Positions 7,181-16,128 of a stretch of 64,000 bases of DNA are shown here, in pieces. Position 1 is the first letter of the stretch. Each line of letters begins with the position of its first letter. The notes beneath the pieces were generated by a model that saw only the letters and a program-made list of their open reading frames with translations, was not told the origin of the DNA and did not search any database. A program made the position numbers and the translations under genes. The stretch comes from Actinomycetes bacterium (GTDB lineage: Bacteria; Actinomycetota; Acidimicrobiia; Acidimicrobiales; RAAP-2), in contig JAJZDI010000006.1 in assembly GCA_021806045.1 (NCBI GenBank), positions 70,964 through 134,963 of the forward strand. The letters run 5' to 3'.

Positions 7181-9694
7181 GTGACCACCCGGACCAGCCA
7201 TCGCTCGGGTACGAGCCGGGGGGCGACGGCGCCCCGGGGAGGTCGCTCGCGCACGGGCACGCCGTCGAGATCTCGCTCGAGCGCACCCAATTCCCGCCAG
7301 CGGGGGAGCCGGGCCCCGGCGCCGAGCCCCCAGCCCACAGGTGCGACCCGGCGTGTCCTCGCTGCCCACGCCGCCGACCTGTGGGGGGTGGCGCTGGTCA
7401 CCGTCGGCGTCCTCGACGCCATCGCCGTGTACGCCGACGGGCTCGGTCCGGTGGGTCGCGGCGTGCGGTCTGCCACCGGGGCGCTGGTCGGCTGGAGCCG
7501 CTTCCTCCTCCCTGTGATCCTGGTGGGGGCGGCCGCCGTGCTGTTCGCCGGCCGCCGTGGTGCCGAGGACGACGGGACCGGTCCTCCCCGACGTGAGCCG
7601 GTTCGGGCCGTGCTCGGTGCAGCCGTGCTGCTGGCGGCGGTGTCGGGCATGGCCGCGCTGGCTGGTGGCTCCCCCGGGTTCACGTCTGCCATCTCGGCGT
7701 TGTCGCGGGCCGGGGGGTGGTTCGGGGCGGCGGTGGCGAACCCGCTGCGAGCCGGTCTCGGCGGGCTCGGGGCCGCCGTGGTCCTGGTTGCCCTGACCGT
7801 GGTGGCACTGGTCCTGTTCACCGGGGTGCGGGTGCGCACCGTGGCCGGCTGGTCCATGCGCCTGGCCCGCCGTGCCGGTGCCGCGGTGCGGGCACCGGCG
7901 GTCACGGCTCGGCCCGAGGAGTACGGCCAGAGCCTCGACGAGCCCACCGATCCCTTCGGTGCCGCGCTCGCCGGCTCGGCGGGTGCGCCACCCACGGACC
8001 CGGTGGGCGAGGAGCACCGCGTCCCGCCCGAGCTAGCCGGCCAGGATGCCGCTCCCGCCGGCGTTCCCGAGCTGGTCGAGCTGGTCGACGACCCGGTGGG
8101 TGCGGGGAGGGGAACCGGCGCCGGTGAGGCGGCCGCCCCGCGCGGCACTGCGAGCCAGGCGGACGGGCCGATCGATCAGCTCGAGCTCCGCCTCGGGCCC
8201 GAGGTCGGGGACTGGCGGTTGCCCCCGCCCAAGCTCCTCAAGCGCTCCCGCCAACACACCGTCGACGATGCCGACATCGACGCGGCGGGACGCGACCTCG
8301 TGGCGTCGTTGGCTGCACACGGCGTCGAGACCCGGCTCGTGGGACGGACGGTGGGCCCGTCGGTGACCCGGTACGAGCTGGAGCTGGGGGCGGGGGTGAA
8401 GGTTGCCCGGGTCACGTCCCTCTCCAAGGACATCGCGTATGCCATGGCCTCACCGGACGTGCGCATCCTCGCCCCGATCCCGGGACGGTCGGCCATCGGC
8501 GTCGAGGTGCCGAACCGCCGCCGCCAGCTGGTCGCCCTGGCCGACATCCTCTCGTCGCCGGAGGCAGCGAAGGCGCACCATCCGCTCGAGGTGGCCCTCG
8601 GGCGCGACATCGCCGGTCGCCCGGTCATGGTGAACCTGGCGGAGATGCCGCACGTCCTCGTGTCGGGAGCCACTGGATCGGGCAAGTCGTCCTGCATCAA
8701 CTCCGTGCTCACGTCGATCCTGATGCGGTCCACCCCCGAGCAGGTGCGGCTCATCCTGGTCGACCCCAAGCGGGTGGAGCTCGGGCAGTACAACGACCTC
8801 CCGCACCTCCTCACCCAGGTGGTCGTCGACCCGAAGAAGGCGGCCAATGCCCTCTCGTGGGCGGTGAAGGAGATGGAGCGCCGGTACGACCTGCTGGCCG
8901 AGGTGGGCATGCGTGACATCACGGGCTACAACACGGCGTTCGACCGCGGCGAGCTGTCCGACGCCGAGCAGGCCCACCGCCTACGCACGGTGGGCTCCGA
9001 CGAGGAGGACGGTGATCCCGAGCCGCGCTACCCCCGCCTCCCGTTCGTGCTGATCGTGGTCGATGAGCTGAACGACCTGATGATGGTGGCGGCTCGTGAC
9101 GTGGAGGAGTCGGTCTGCCGGATCGCGCAGATGGCCCGGGCGGTCGGGATCCACCTGGTGCTCGCCACCCAGCGGCCGTCCGTCGACGTCATCACGGGCG
9201 TGATCAAGGCCAACATCCCGTCGCGATGGGCGTTCTCGGTGTCGTCGCTGGCTGACAGCCGGGTCATCCTCGACCAGCCGGGAGCGGAGCGGCTCATCGG
9301 CAAGGGCGACATGCTGCTGCTCACGGCCTCGTCCTCCAATCCCCAGCGGATCCAGGGACCGTGGGTCAGTGAGGAGGAAGTGCGCGCCGTCGTCGCCCAC
9401 TGGCGGCGGCAGCGTGCGATGGAGGTCGTCGCCGGGATCGAGGACGTGGCCGGCCCGGACACGGGTCCGGGGGGCGTCGACGGTGACGACGATGAGCTGC
9501 TGGCCCAGGCGATGGATCTCGTGGTGCGGTCGCAACTCGGCTCCACGTCGATGCTCCAGCGCAAGCTGCGAGTCGGCTTCGCGCGCGCGGGCCGGCTGAT
9601 GGACCTGCTCGAGCGGCGCGGCGTTGTCGGTCCCTCCGAAGGTTCCAAAGCGCGCCAGGTGCTGATGACACCCGAGGAGCTGGACGCCCGCTGA
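7181..9694 (+). CDS. ftsK: DNA translocase FtsK/SpoIIIE
   Basis: Septum-anchored ATP-driven DNA pump that clears chromosome termini during division. 837 aa from GTG 7181. Basic N-terminal tail, then about four membrane helices within residues 60-220, a variable linker, the motor domain with Walker A GATGSGKSS (near 497-505), and the C-terminal gamma winged helix (QLGSTSMLQRKLRVGFARA). The Walker B strand reads VVDELNDLMM; most family members have Ala where this has Asn, a mild change. The gamma domain implies recognition of KOPS-like sites. An upstream in-frame GTG at 7139 would add 14 residues. Confidence 0.94.
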   Translation: MTTRTSHRSGTSRGATAPRGGRSRTGTPSRSRSSAPNSRQRGSRAPAPSPQPTGATRRVLAAHAADLWGVALVTVGVLDAIAVYADGLGPVGRGVRSATGALVGWSRFLLPVILVGAAAVLFAGRRGAEDDGTGPPRREPVRAVLGAAVLLAAVSGMAALAGGSPGFTSAISALSRAGGWFGAAVANPLRAGLGGLGAAVVLVALTVVALVLFTGVRVRTVAGWSMRLARRAGAAVRAPAVTARPEEYGQSLDEPTDPFGAALAGSAGAPPTDPVGEEHRVPPELAGQDAAPAGVPELVELVDDPVGAGRGTGAGEAAAPRGTASQADGPIDQLELRLGPEVGDWRLPPPKLLKRSRQHTVDDADIDAAGRDLVASLAAHGVETRLVGRTVGPSVTRYELELGAGVKVARVTSLSKDIAYAMASPDVRILAPIPGRSAIGVEVPNRRRQLVALADILSSPEAAKAHHPLEVALGRDIAGRPVMVNLAEMPHVLVSGATGSGKSSCINSVLTSILMRSTPEQVRLILVDPKRVELGQYNDLPHLLTQVVVDPKKAANALSWAVKEMERRYDLLAEVGMRDITGYNTAFDRGELSDAEQAHRLRTVGSDEEDGDPEPRYPRLPFVLIVVDELNDLMMVAARDVEESVCRIAQMARAVGIHLVLATQRPSVDVITGVIKANIPSRWAFSVSSLADSRVILDQPGAERLIGKGDMLLLTASSSNPQRIQGPWVSEEEVRAVVAHWRRQRAMEVVAGIEDVAGPDTGPGGVDGDDDELLAQAMDLVVRSQLGSTSMLQRKLRVGFARAGRLMDLLERRGVVGPSEGSKARQVLMTPEELDAR

Positions 9695-9831
9695 GCAGCG
9701 ACACCTGGGATCAGCGTTCGGCCATCGAGCCGGACACGGCGATCGTCGACGCGCACGCGGCCGGGTCGACCGGGTCGCCCCTCCTTGCGCCGGGAGGCGG
9801 AGGCGGCGACGCCGCGTCCGCACCCTCGCCG

Positions 9832-11301
9832 GTGAGTGCGGCCCCGTCCACAACGGCGGTGCCATCGCCGGTCCCCGGCGTCGAGCTCGCGCCGCCACGC
9901 CGACGGCACTGGCGCCGGTACGTCGTCGTGGCGGCCGCGGTGGTCGTGCTGGCGGCCGCCGTGGGGATCACCGCTGCCGCTCGCTACCGGCGTGCCCTCC
10001 CGCCCGCCGTCGTGACCAGTGCCCTGGGCGTGAGCGTGCGCGTGCCGGGCGGCAGCCCGTCGATGCCGTGGCCGGCGACCGGCCAGGCGGCGATCTCCGT
10101 GCCGGCGCTCGGCGTCTTCGAGACGTCGGGACCGGAACAGCCCCTACCGGTCGCCAGCCTGACCAAGATCACGGTGGCCGCCGTCGTGCTCCACGACCAC
10201 CCGCTGGCTCCGGGGAACCCTGGCCCGGCCATCACGGTGACGGCTGCCGACGCGTCCACCTACGGCGCCGACGCCCACGATGACCAGTCCACCGTCCCCG
10301 TCCGTACCGGCGAGGTCCTGAGTGAGCGTCAGATGATCGAGGCGTTGCTCCTGGCGTCGGCCAACAACCTGGCCACGGCCCTTGCCCGGTGGGACGCCGG
10401 GAGCCAGTCGGCGTTCGTCGGGAAGATGAACCTGCTGGCCGCGTCACTCGGGATGTCCGAGACCCACTACGCAGACGTGAGCGGCTTCGATCCCCACACC
10501 GTGTCGAGCGCAGCCGACGTCCTGAAGGTGACGTCGTACGCCATGGGCGAGCCGGCATTCGCCACTGCGGTGGCGTTGCGGTCCGTGACCGTGCCGGTGG
10601 CGGGAAAGATCTCGAACATCGTCTCCGAGGTGGACTCGGGCAGTGCCATCGGGGTCAAGTCCGGGTACACGGCGGCGGCCGGCGGATGCCTGGTGCTGGC
10701 CCGCAAGGTGACGGTCGGTCCGTCCGCCGTGCTCGTCCTGGCCGCCGTCGTGGGGCAGCCGGTGCCGCCACCGGTGCCACCGACGACCACGACCACGTCG
10801 CCGCCCCCGCCTCCCACGACCACCACGACGACAGCACATCCCGCCGGCGCCCCCGCCTCCGCCCCGTCACCACCGACGACGGCGCCCCCACCCCCACCTC
10901 CGCCCCCACCGACCACGACGACGACGACGTTCCCCTACATCCCCGACCCGCTCCGCTTCACCCGCCCGCCGGCCGACAACCTGCTGGCCGCGGTGGCCGG
11001 CGGCGTGCGCCCGGTGACGGTGGCCGTGAGCGGGCGGGTCGTGGGGAGTGTCGGGGTCACCTGGTCGGGGAGTGCGCACCGCGCGCCGGTGGCCGTGGCG
11101 TCGTCGGCCGAGCTCCCCGGCTGGCCGGGCCTCATGGTCACCCAACGGGTCCGGCTGGCGACGGTGCGCCCGGGGGAACCGCGACGGACGCCCGCGGGCA
11201 CGGTTCTCTACCAGGTCGGCAGCGAGCACGTCGAGGTCGGGCTGGTGCTGGCGGCGCCGGTCCCGACCCCTGGGTTCTGGTGGCGGGTCACCCACCGGTG
11301 A
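9832..11301 (+). CDS. D-alanyl-D-alanine carboxypeptidase (peptidase S11) with Pro/Thr linker
   Basis: Low-molecular-weight penicillin-binding protein that trims the terminal D-Ala from peptidoglycan stem peptides outside the membrane. 489 aa. A single membrane or signal anchor lies at about 25-50 (HWRRYVVVAAAVVVLAAAVG). The serine-hydrolase triad of motifs is complete: Ser109-x2-Lys112 (SLTK), Ser176-Ala-Asn178 and Lys276-Ser-Gly. A roughly 60-residue Pro/Thr-rich segment (near 303-365) separates the catalytic domain from a C-terminal beta-type domain. GTG 9832 is the only usable start in this frame after ftsK. The linker may span the cell wall or be glycosylated, as often seen in actinobacteria. 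Confidence 0.88.
   Translation: MSAAPSTTAVPSPVPGVELAPPRRRHWRRYVVVAAAVVVLAAAVGITAAARYRRALPPAVVTSALGVSVRVPGGSPSMPWPATGQAAISVPALGVFETSGPEQPLPVASLTKITVAAVVLHDHPLAPGNPGPAITVTAADASTYGADAHDDQSTVPVRTGEVLSERQMIEALLLASANNLATALARWDAGSQSAFVGKMNLLAASLGMSETHYADVSGFDPHTVSSAADVLKVTSYAMGEPAFATAVALRSVTVPVAGKISNIVSEVDSGSAIGVKSGYTAAAGGCLVLARKVTVGPSAVLVLAAVVGQPVPPPVPPTTTTTSPPPPPTTTTTTAHPAGAPASAPSPPTTAPPPPPPPPPTTTTTTFPYIPDPLRFTRPPADNLLAAVAGGVRPVTVAVSGRVVGSVGVTWSGSAHRAPVAVASSAELPGWPGLMVTQRVRLATVRPGEPRRTPAGTVLYQVGSEHVEVGLVLAAPVPTPGFWWRVTHR
10738..10935 (+). repeat. Low-complexity Pro/Thr coding tract
   Basis: Runs of CCA/CCG and ACC/ACG codons encode alternating poly-Pro and poly-Thr blocks inside the carboxypeptidase gene. 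The tract is prone to length change. Confidence 0.75.
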
Positions 11302-11386
11302 TCGGCACCTGTCCGGGCTCTGCATTCGGCCCTGCCATCAGCGCCGTCTCCGGTTCCGGTCCACGTCAGACGGTCGCGGCGCGCAG

Positions 11387-11392
11387 TAGCCT
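11387..11392 (+). promoter_or_regulatory. -10 element of a leaderless thrB promoter
   Basis: TAGCCT lies exactly 6 nt before the thrB ATG. The following G run is too close to the ATG to act as a ribosome site. Confidence 0.55.
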
Positions 11393-11398
11393 CGGGGG

Positions 11399-12364
11399 AT
11401 GCTCGCACGTGCACCGGCGTCGTCGGCGAACCTCGGCCCCGGGTTCGACACTCTGGCCGTAGCCCTGGACCGCTACGTGGAGGTGGAGGTGGAGCCGGCC
11501 AGCCGGCTTATCGTCCGCACCGAGGGCGAGGGGGCGGGGCTGGCAGACGACCAGTCGCACCTGGCCGCCCGCGTCGCCATCGACGTCGCCGGCCACGACC
11601 GGCTGGCCATCACCGTGCGCTCGGAGATCCCGGTCGCCCGGGGACTGGGCTCGTCAGCCGCCCTGGCGGCAGCAGCCGCCGCGGCTGCCGGTGCCAGCGA
11701 TCCGCTCGCTGTCGCCACCGCCGTCGACGGCCATGCGGACAACGCGGCGGCGTCCGTCGTCGGCGGGCTGGTGGCCGCGACGATGGTGAAGGGTGCCGTG
11801 CGCGCCGTGCGCCTCCCCCTCGACGTGAGCCTGGTGTTCGTCGTCATGGTGCCGGATGTGACCCTGTCGACGTCCCGCGCCCGCCAGGTGCTCCCCGCCG
11901 AGGTCAGCCGGGAGCACGCCGCCTTCAACCTGGGGAGGATGGCCCTCCTCCTCGCCGGATTGGCCGACTCGCGCGTGCTGACCAGGGAGGCGACCGAGGA
12001 CCGGCTCCACCAGGATTACCGCAGCCCACTGTTCCCGGCCGCACCCAAGCTCCTCGGGCGACTGGTTGCCGGAGGTGCACTGGCCGCGTGCTGGTCGGGA
12101 GCAGGACCATCGCTGGTCGGCATCTGCAGGGGGACCGACGGCTCGGCCGTGCAGGCTGCCGCGGTGGCGGCCATGGCAGAGGCCGACGTGCCGGGCACCG
12201 TCCAGCTCCTCCGCCCAGACCTCCACGGCCTGGTGGTCGACCGCGACGGGACCGGGGACCTGTGGACCGATCGTGCGCCACTGTGGCGCGGGAGCGGGGA
12301 CGGTTCGGCGTCGGGGGCCGGGGTGGCCGCACCGGCACCGTTCGATTTCGACGCCGGGCGCTGA
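11399..12364 (+). CDS. thrB: Homoserine kinase
   Basis: GHMP-family kinase that phosphorylates homoserine on the way to threonine, in the same aspartate family as the DAP genes around it. 321 aa. The N-terminal [17 protein letters not shown] signature and the ATP loop [12 protein letters not shown] (from about residue 77) are both present. The ATG is fixed by the leaderless -10. thrA (hom) and thrC, its usual neighbours, are not in the window. The last 20 residues are Gly/Ala/Pro-rich and probably disordered. queF starts 1 nt after its stop. Confidence 0.92.
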   Translation: MLARAPASSANLGPGFDTLAVALDRYVEVEVEPASRLIVRTEGEGAGLADDQSHLAARVAIDVAGHDRLAITVRSEIPVARGLGSSAALAAAAAAAAGASDPLAVATAVDGHADNAAASVVGGLVAATMVKGAVRAVRLPLDVSLVFVVMVPDVTLSTSRARQVLPAEVSREHAAFNLGRMALLLAGLADSRVLTREATEDRLHQDYRSPLFPAAPKLLGRLVAGGALAACWSGAGPSLVGICRGTDGSAVQAAAVAAMAEADVPGTVQLLRPDLHGLVVDRDGTGDLWTDRAPLWRGSGDGSASGAGVAAPAPFDFDAGR

Positions 12365-12365
12365 C

Positions 12366-12749
12366 GTGCCCTCGGCACCGAGCCGGGAGCTCGTCACCGT
12401 CGACAACCCGCGCCCGGGGCGCGAGTACACGGTCAGGTGCGAGACACCCGAGTTCACGTGCGTCTGCCCCCTCACCGGCCAGCCCGACTTCGCCACCGTC
12501 GTCATCGAGTACGTGCCCGAGGCCTCGATCGTCGAGCTGAAGTCGCTCAAGCTGTACCTGTGGAGCTTCCGGGACGAGGGTGCGTTCCACGAGGACGTGA
12601 CGAACCGCATCCTGGACGACCTGGTGGCAGCCGTCTCGCCCCGGCGGATGTCGGTGACCACCGACTGGCTGGTCCGTGGTGGCATCCACACCGTCGTCAC
12701 CGCGAACCACCCGGACGGGCCAGCCCGGCCCGGGGTGCCCCTATCCTGA
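12366..12749 (+). CDS. queF: NADPH-dependent preQ0 reductase
   Basis: Reduces preQ0 (7-cyano-7-deazaguanine) to preQ1 in queuosine synthesis for tRNA wobble positions. 127 aa, the short type I form. The catalytic Cys34 and Asp41 lie in [11 protein letters not shown], and [15 protein letters not shown] gives the QueF signature. GTG 12366 starts 1 nt after thrB. No queC, queD, queE or tgt is in the window, so it stands alone, but it sits directly before miaB-miaA, so three tRNA anticodon-loop modification genes are adjacent. Confidence 0.93.
   Translation: MPSAPSRELVTVDNPRPGREYTVRCETPEFTCVCPLTGQPDFATVVIEYVPEASIVELKSLKLYLWSFRDEGAFHEDVTNRILDDLVAAVSPRRMSVTTDWLVRGGIHTVVTANHPDGPARPGVPLS
12742..12747 (+). 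promoter_or_regulatory. -10 element before miaB
   Basis: TATCCT lies 6 nt before the GTG at 12754 and inside the end of queF, consistent with a leaderless miaB transcript. Confidence 0.5.
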
Positions 12750-12753
12750 CGGG

Positions 12754-14271
12754 GTGACCGACACCACGCCCAGGCCGCCCCAATCGGGCAGCGATCCCGA
12801 GGTTCCTCAGGTTCCGGACGGGGGCGTGCCGAGGACGTTCCACATCCGGACCTACGGGTGCCAGATGAACGAGCACGATTCCGAGCAGCTCGCCGGCCTG
12901 CTGGCGGCGGAGGGCATGGTGGCCACCGACGACGTCGCCTCAGCCGACGTCGTCGTGTTCAACACGTGCTGCATCAGGGAGAACGCCGACAACAAATTCT
13001 ACGGACACCTGGGTGCGGTCAAGGCCCTCCGGGCCGAGCGTCCCGATGTCCGCATCGCCGTGGGGGGCTGCCTCGCCCAGCTCGAGGGCGAACGGATCCG
13101 TGAGCGGGCCGATCACGTCGATGTCGTCTTCGGCACCCACAACCTGGCCCGGGCGCCTGAGCTCCTCCGGCGCTCCGCGTCGGGACCGGTGGTCGAGATC
13201 CTCCAGCCAGGGGAGGGGGCGTCGGGTGTGGCCGCTGCCGCCGGGGCTCCGGGTGGTATGTCGGGTGGCGTGTCGGGTGGCGCCGCCCCGTCGTCGCTGG
13301 CACTGACCGCCGAGCGGGACGTGCCCTACGCCGCGTGGGTCACCATCCAGATCGGGTGCGACAACTCCTGCGCCTTCTGCATCGTCCCCACCGTGCGCGG
13401 CCCCGAGGTGTCGCGCCCCTTCGACGACCTGGTGGCGGAGGTGGGCGTCCTGGCCGGGCGGGGGGTCACCGAGGTCACCCTCCTCGGGCAGAACGTCAAC
13501 TCGTACGGCCGGGACCTCACACGACGCCGACCCCTCTTCGCCGACCTGCTCCGGGCCGTCGGCTCGGTCGAGGGGATCCGCCGTGTCCGCTTCACCAGCC
13601 CCCATCCGAAGGACCTGCGGCCGGAGACCATCGCGGCGATGGCCGAGACTCCTGCCGTGTGCAACCACCTGCACCTGCCCCTGCAGTCGGGCAGCGACCG
13701 GGTGCTGTCCGCCATGCGCCGCGGCTACACCGCCGCCCGGTACCTCGAGAGGCTCGCCGCTGCCCGCAGCGCGGTCGCCGACCTGGCCGTCACCACCGAC
13801 ATCATCGTCGGCTTCCCCGGCGAGACGGACGATGAGTTCGAGGACACCCTGGCCGTGGTGGCCGAGGCCGGCTTCGACAGCGCCTACACGTTCATCTTCT
13901 CGCCCCGACCGGGGACGCGAGCGGCGGCCATGGAGGACCGGTTCGTCCCGCCAGAGGTGGTCAGCGAGCGTTTCGAGCGGCTGCGTGCCGTGGTGGAGCG
14001 CTCCGCTCTCATGCGCCACGACGCCCGCGTCGGTATGGTGGAAGAGGTACTGGTGGAAGGGCCGTCGCGTCGTGACCGGGCGAGGACGACCGGACGTACC
14101 ACCCAGAACAAGCTGGTCCACTTCGAGCCCCCGGAGGGCGAGTCGCTGGAGCCGGGCAGCTTCGCCACCGTCCGGGTGACAGCGGCGGCCCCCCACCACC
14201 TGGTGGGCGAGCACGTGGCCACCGTGTCCCCGCCTCGCCACCGGCCCCGGATCCCGGTAGCTAGCGCGTGA
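12754..14271 (+). CDS. miaB: tRNA i6A37 methylthiotransferase
   Basis: Radical-SAM enzyme that adds the 2-methylthio group to isopentenyl-A37 in tRNA. 505 aa. The N-terminal UPF0004 domain carries YGCQMNEHDSE, NTCCIRENA and GGCLAQ cysteines. The radical-SAM cluster is Cys202-x3-Cys206-x2-Cys209. A TRAM domain ends the protein. A Gly/Ala/Ser-rich insert of about 30 residues (near 155-185) separates the first two domains and is unusual. miaA, whose product makes its substrate, overlaps its stop as GTGA. Confidence 0.94.
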   Translation: MTDTTPRPPQSGSDPEVPQVPDGGVPRTFHIRTYGCQMNEHDSEQLAGLLAAEGMVATDDVASADVVVFNTCCIRENADNKFYGHLGAVKALRAERPDVRIAVGGCLAQLEGERIRERADHVDVVFGTHNLARAPELLRRSASGPVVEILQPGEGASGVAAAAGAPGGMSGGVSGGAAPSSLALTAERDVPYAAWVTIQIGCDNSCAFCIVPTVRGPEVSRPFDDLVAEVGVLAGRGVTEVTLLGQNVNSYGRDLTRRRPLFADLLRAVGSVEGIRRVRFTSPHPKDLRPETIAAMAETPAVCNHLHLPLQSGSDRVLSAMRRGYTAARYLERLAAARSAVADLAVTTDIIVGFPGETDDEFEDTLAVVAEAGFDSAYTFIFSPRPGTRAAAMEDRFVPPEVVSERFERLRAVVERSALMRHDARVGMVEEVLVEGPSRRDRARTTGRTTQNKLVHFEPPEGESLEPGSFATVRVTAAAPHHLVGEHVATVSPPRHRPRIPVASA

Positions 14272-15230
14272 GCGAACCCCGCCGATGGCGAGCCGTCGCC
14301 ATCGTCGGACCGACGGCGTCCGGCAAGTCGGACGCGGCGCTCTCCGTCGCCCGGCGGTTCGCCTCGTCGCCCGGCGCTCCCGTGGTGGAGCTGGTCTCGG
14401 TCGATTCGATGGCCGTCTACCGGGGCATGGACATCGGGACGGACAAGCCGCCGGCTGAGGTCCGTCGACAGGTCCGCTACCACATGCTCGACCTCGTTCC
14501 CGCGTCGGAGGAGTTCTCCGTCGCACGGTTCCAGCGGGCGGCGACCGCCGCCCTTGCGGACATCGGCCAGCGGGGTTCGCTGCCGGTTCTCGTCGGTGGC
14601 ACCGGGCTCCACCTGCGAGCGGTGGTCGACGGGCTCGCCCTGCCCGGCCGGTACCCGGCAGTGGCCGCCGAGCTCGACGCCTCCCTCGACGATGCCGAAT
14701 GCCAGGGGCACGGGACGGCGGCGCTGGCCGGCCTCCACGCCAGGTTGGCGGAGCTCGACCCGGTGGCGGCGGGCCGGATCGCCCCGTCGAACCGGCGCCG
14801 GATCGTCCGGGCGCTCGAGGTGACCCTTGGGTCGGGCCGGCCGTTCTCAACCTACGGCCCGGGCCTCGAGCGCTACCCGCCCACGCCGGTGGCGATGGTG
14901 GGCATCACCACCGATGGCGCCGAGCTCGAACGGAGGATCGAGGAACGGGTCGGGGCCCACCTGAGCGCCGGGTTCCTCGGGGAGGTGGAGGGTCTGCTCG
15001 CCGCACCCGGGGGGCTGTCGCGGACGGCCCGCCAGGCCGTCGGCTACCGGGAGCTGCTCGCCCACATCGAGGGTGAGGTGTCCCTCGACGAGGCGGTGGG
15101 GGAGATCATCCGGCGCACCCGGACGCTGGCCAAGCGGCAGCGGGCGTGGTTCGGTCGGGATCCCCGTATCGTGTGGGTGGACCGGGCCGACGTGGTGGAT
15201 GCGGCTCTCGAGATGTCGGGCGCGAAGTGA
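14268..15230 (+). CDS. miaA: tRNA dimethylallyltransferase
   Basis: Transfers the dimethylallyl group to A37 of tRNAs reading UNN codons, supplying the substrate of MiaB encoded just upstream. 320 aa. The P-loop GPTASGKS is at 14-21, followed by DSMAVYRGMDIGTDKP, VGGTGLHLRAV and the C-terminal RTRTLAKRQRAWF. GTG 14268 overlaps the miaB stop by 4 nt, so translation is coupled. Confidence 0.95.
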   Translation: MSEPRRWRAVAIVGPTASGKSDAALSVARRFASSPGAPVVELVSVDSMAVYRGMDIGTDKPPAEVRRQVRYHMLDLVPASEEFSVARFQRAATAALADIGQRGSLPVLVGGTGLHLRAVVDGLALPGRYPAVAAELDASLDDAECQGHGTAALAGLHARLAELDPVAAGRIAPSNRRRIVRALEVTLGSGRPFSTYGPGLERYPPTPVAMVGITTDGAELERRIEERVGAHLSAGFLGEVEGLLAAPGGLSRTARQAVGYRELLAHIEGEVSLDEAVGEIIRRTRTLAKRQRAWFGRDPRIVWVDRADVVDAALEMSGAK

Positions 15231-15306
15231 CGCCCATCAGGACGACGGGACCGGCCGGGACGGCCCGGGCCCACCGGGCCGGCCACCTCGACGGCCCGGG
15301 CGAGCG

Positions 15307-16128
15307 ATGGGAACGGACGTGCGACTGACGAAACACCATGGTGCCGGCAACGACTTCCTGGTGGTGATCGACCTGGACGGGACGGTCGGCCTGGACGGGC
15401 CGGTGGCTCGAGCCCTGGCCGACCGGCACCGGGGGATCGGTGCCGACGGGGTGATCCGGGTCGGGCCCGGGGCGGGCGATGCCGCCGTCTCCATGGAGCT
15501 GTGGAACGCGGACGGCTCTGCGGCCGAGATGAGCGGCAACGGGATCCGCTGCCTGGCCCAGGCGGTCGTGCAGGCGGGGATCGTGACGGGGGAGACCTTC
15601 GGGGTGGCCACCGGGGCGGGCCTGCGCACCATCCGCTACGTGCCCGGCACCCGGCCCAGCCTCGCTTCAGCCTCGGTCGACATGGGGCGTGCCACGCTCG
15701 GTGCGGACGTGGAGGCCGGGATGGGCGAGGCATGGGCCACGTCGGTCGACATGGGCAACCCCCACCTGGTCGTCTTCGTGGACGACCTGTCGACGGTCGA
15801 CCTCGACCGCATCGGCCCGGACCTGTCGTCGTCGGTGACAGGGGGCACCAACGTCGAAGTGGTGTCGCCCGGCGCCGCTGCGGGGTCACTCGATCTGGTG
15901 GTGTGGGAGCGGGGTGTGGGGCGGACGCAGGCGTGCGGGACGGGCACGTGCGCGGCGGCCGCCGCCGCCCGGGCCCGCCGGCTGGTGGGCGACCGGGTCG
16001 ACGTGGCCAACCCGGGCGGCACGCTCACCGTCGAGCTCGACGACAGCGGCGCCGTCAGCCTGTCGGGCCCGGTCGCCTACGTGGGCGTGGTGGACGTGGA
16101 CCCCGACGACCTCGGAACGTCGCCGTGA
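15307..16128 (+). CDS. dapF: Diaminopimelate epimerase
   Basis: Converts LL-DAP to meso-DAP, the form used by MurE and LysA. 273 aa. The two catalytic cysteines are Cys82 (SGNGIRC) and Cys210 (TQACGTGTC), each in its standard motif. The ATG at 15307 (MGTDVRLTKHHGAGNDF) gives the family's usual N-terminus; the 76 nt before it after miaA hold no better in-frame start. Its end overlaps hflX as GTGA. The miaA-dapF-hflX order resembles Mycobacterium. Confidence 0.95.
   Translation: MGTDVRLTKHHGAGNDFLVVIDLDGTVGLDGPVARALADRHRGIGADGVIRVGPGAGDAAVSMELWNADGSAAEMSGNGIRCLAQAVVQAGIVTGETFGVATGAGLRTIRYVPGTRPSLASASVDMGRATLGADVEAGMGEAWATSVDMGNPHLVVFVDDLSTVDLDRIGPDLSSSVTGGTNVEVVSPGAAAGSLDLVVWERGVGRTQACGTGTCAAAAAARARRLVGDRVDVANPGGTLTVELDDSGAVSLSGPVAYVGVVDVDPDDLGTSP

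Noticed and set aside
5169-7286. 705-codon open frame on - opposite rnj
   Set aside because: Antisense shadow of a clear RNase J gene; no domain or start context.
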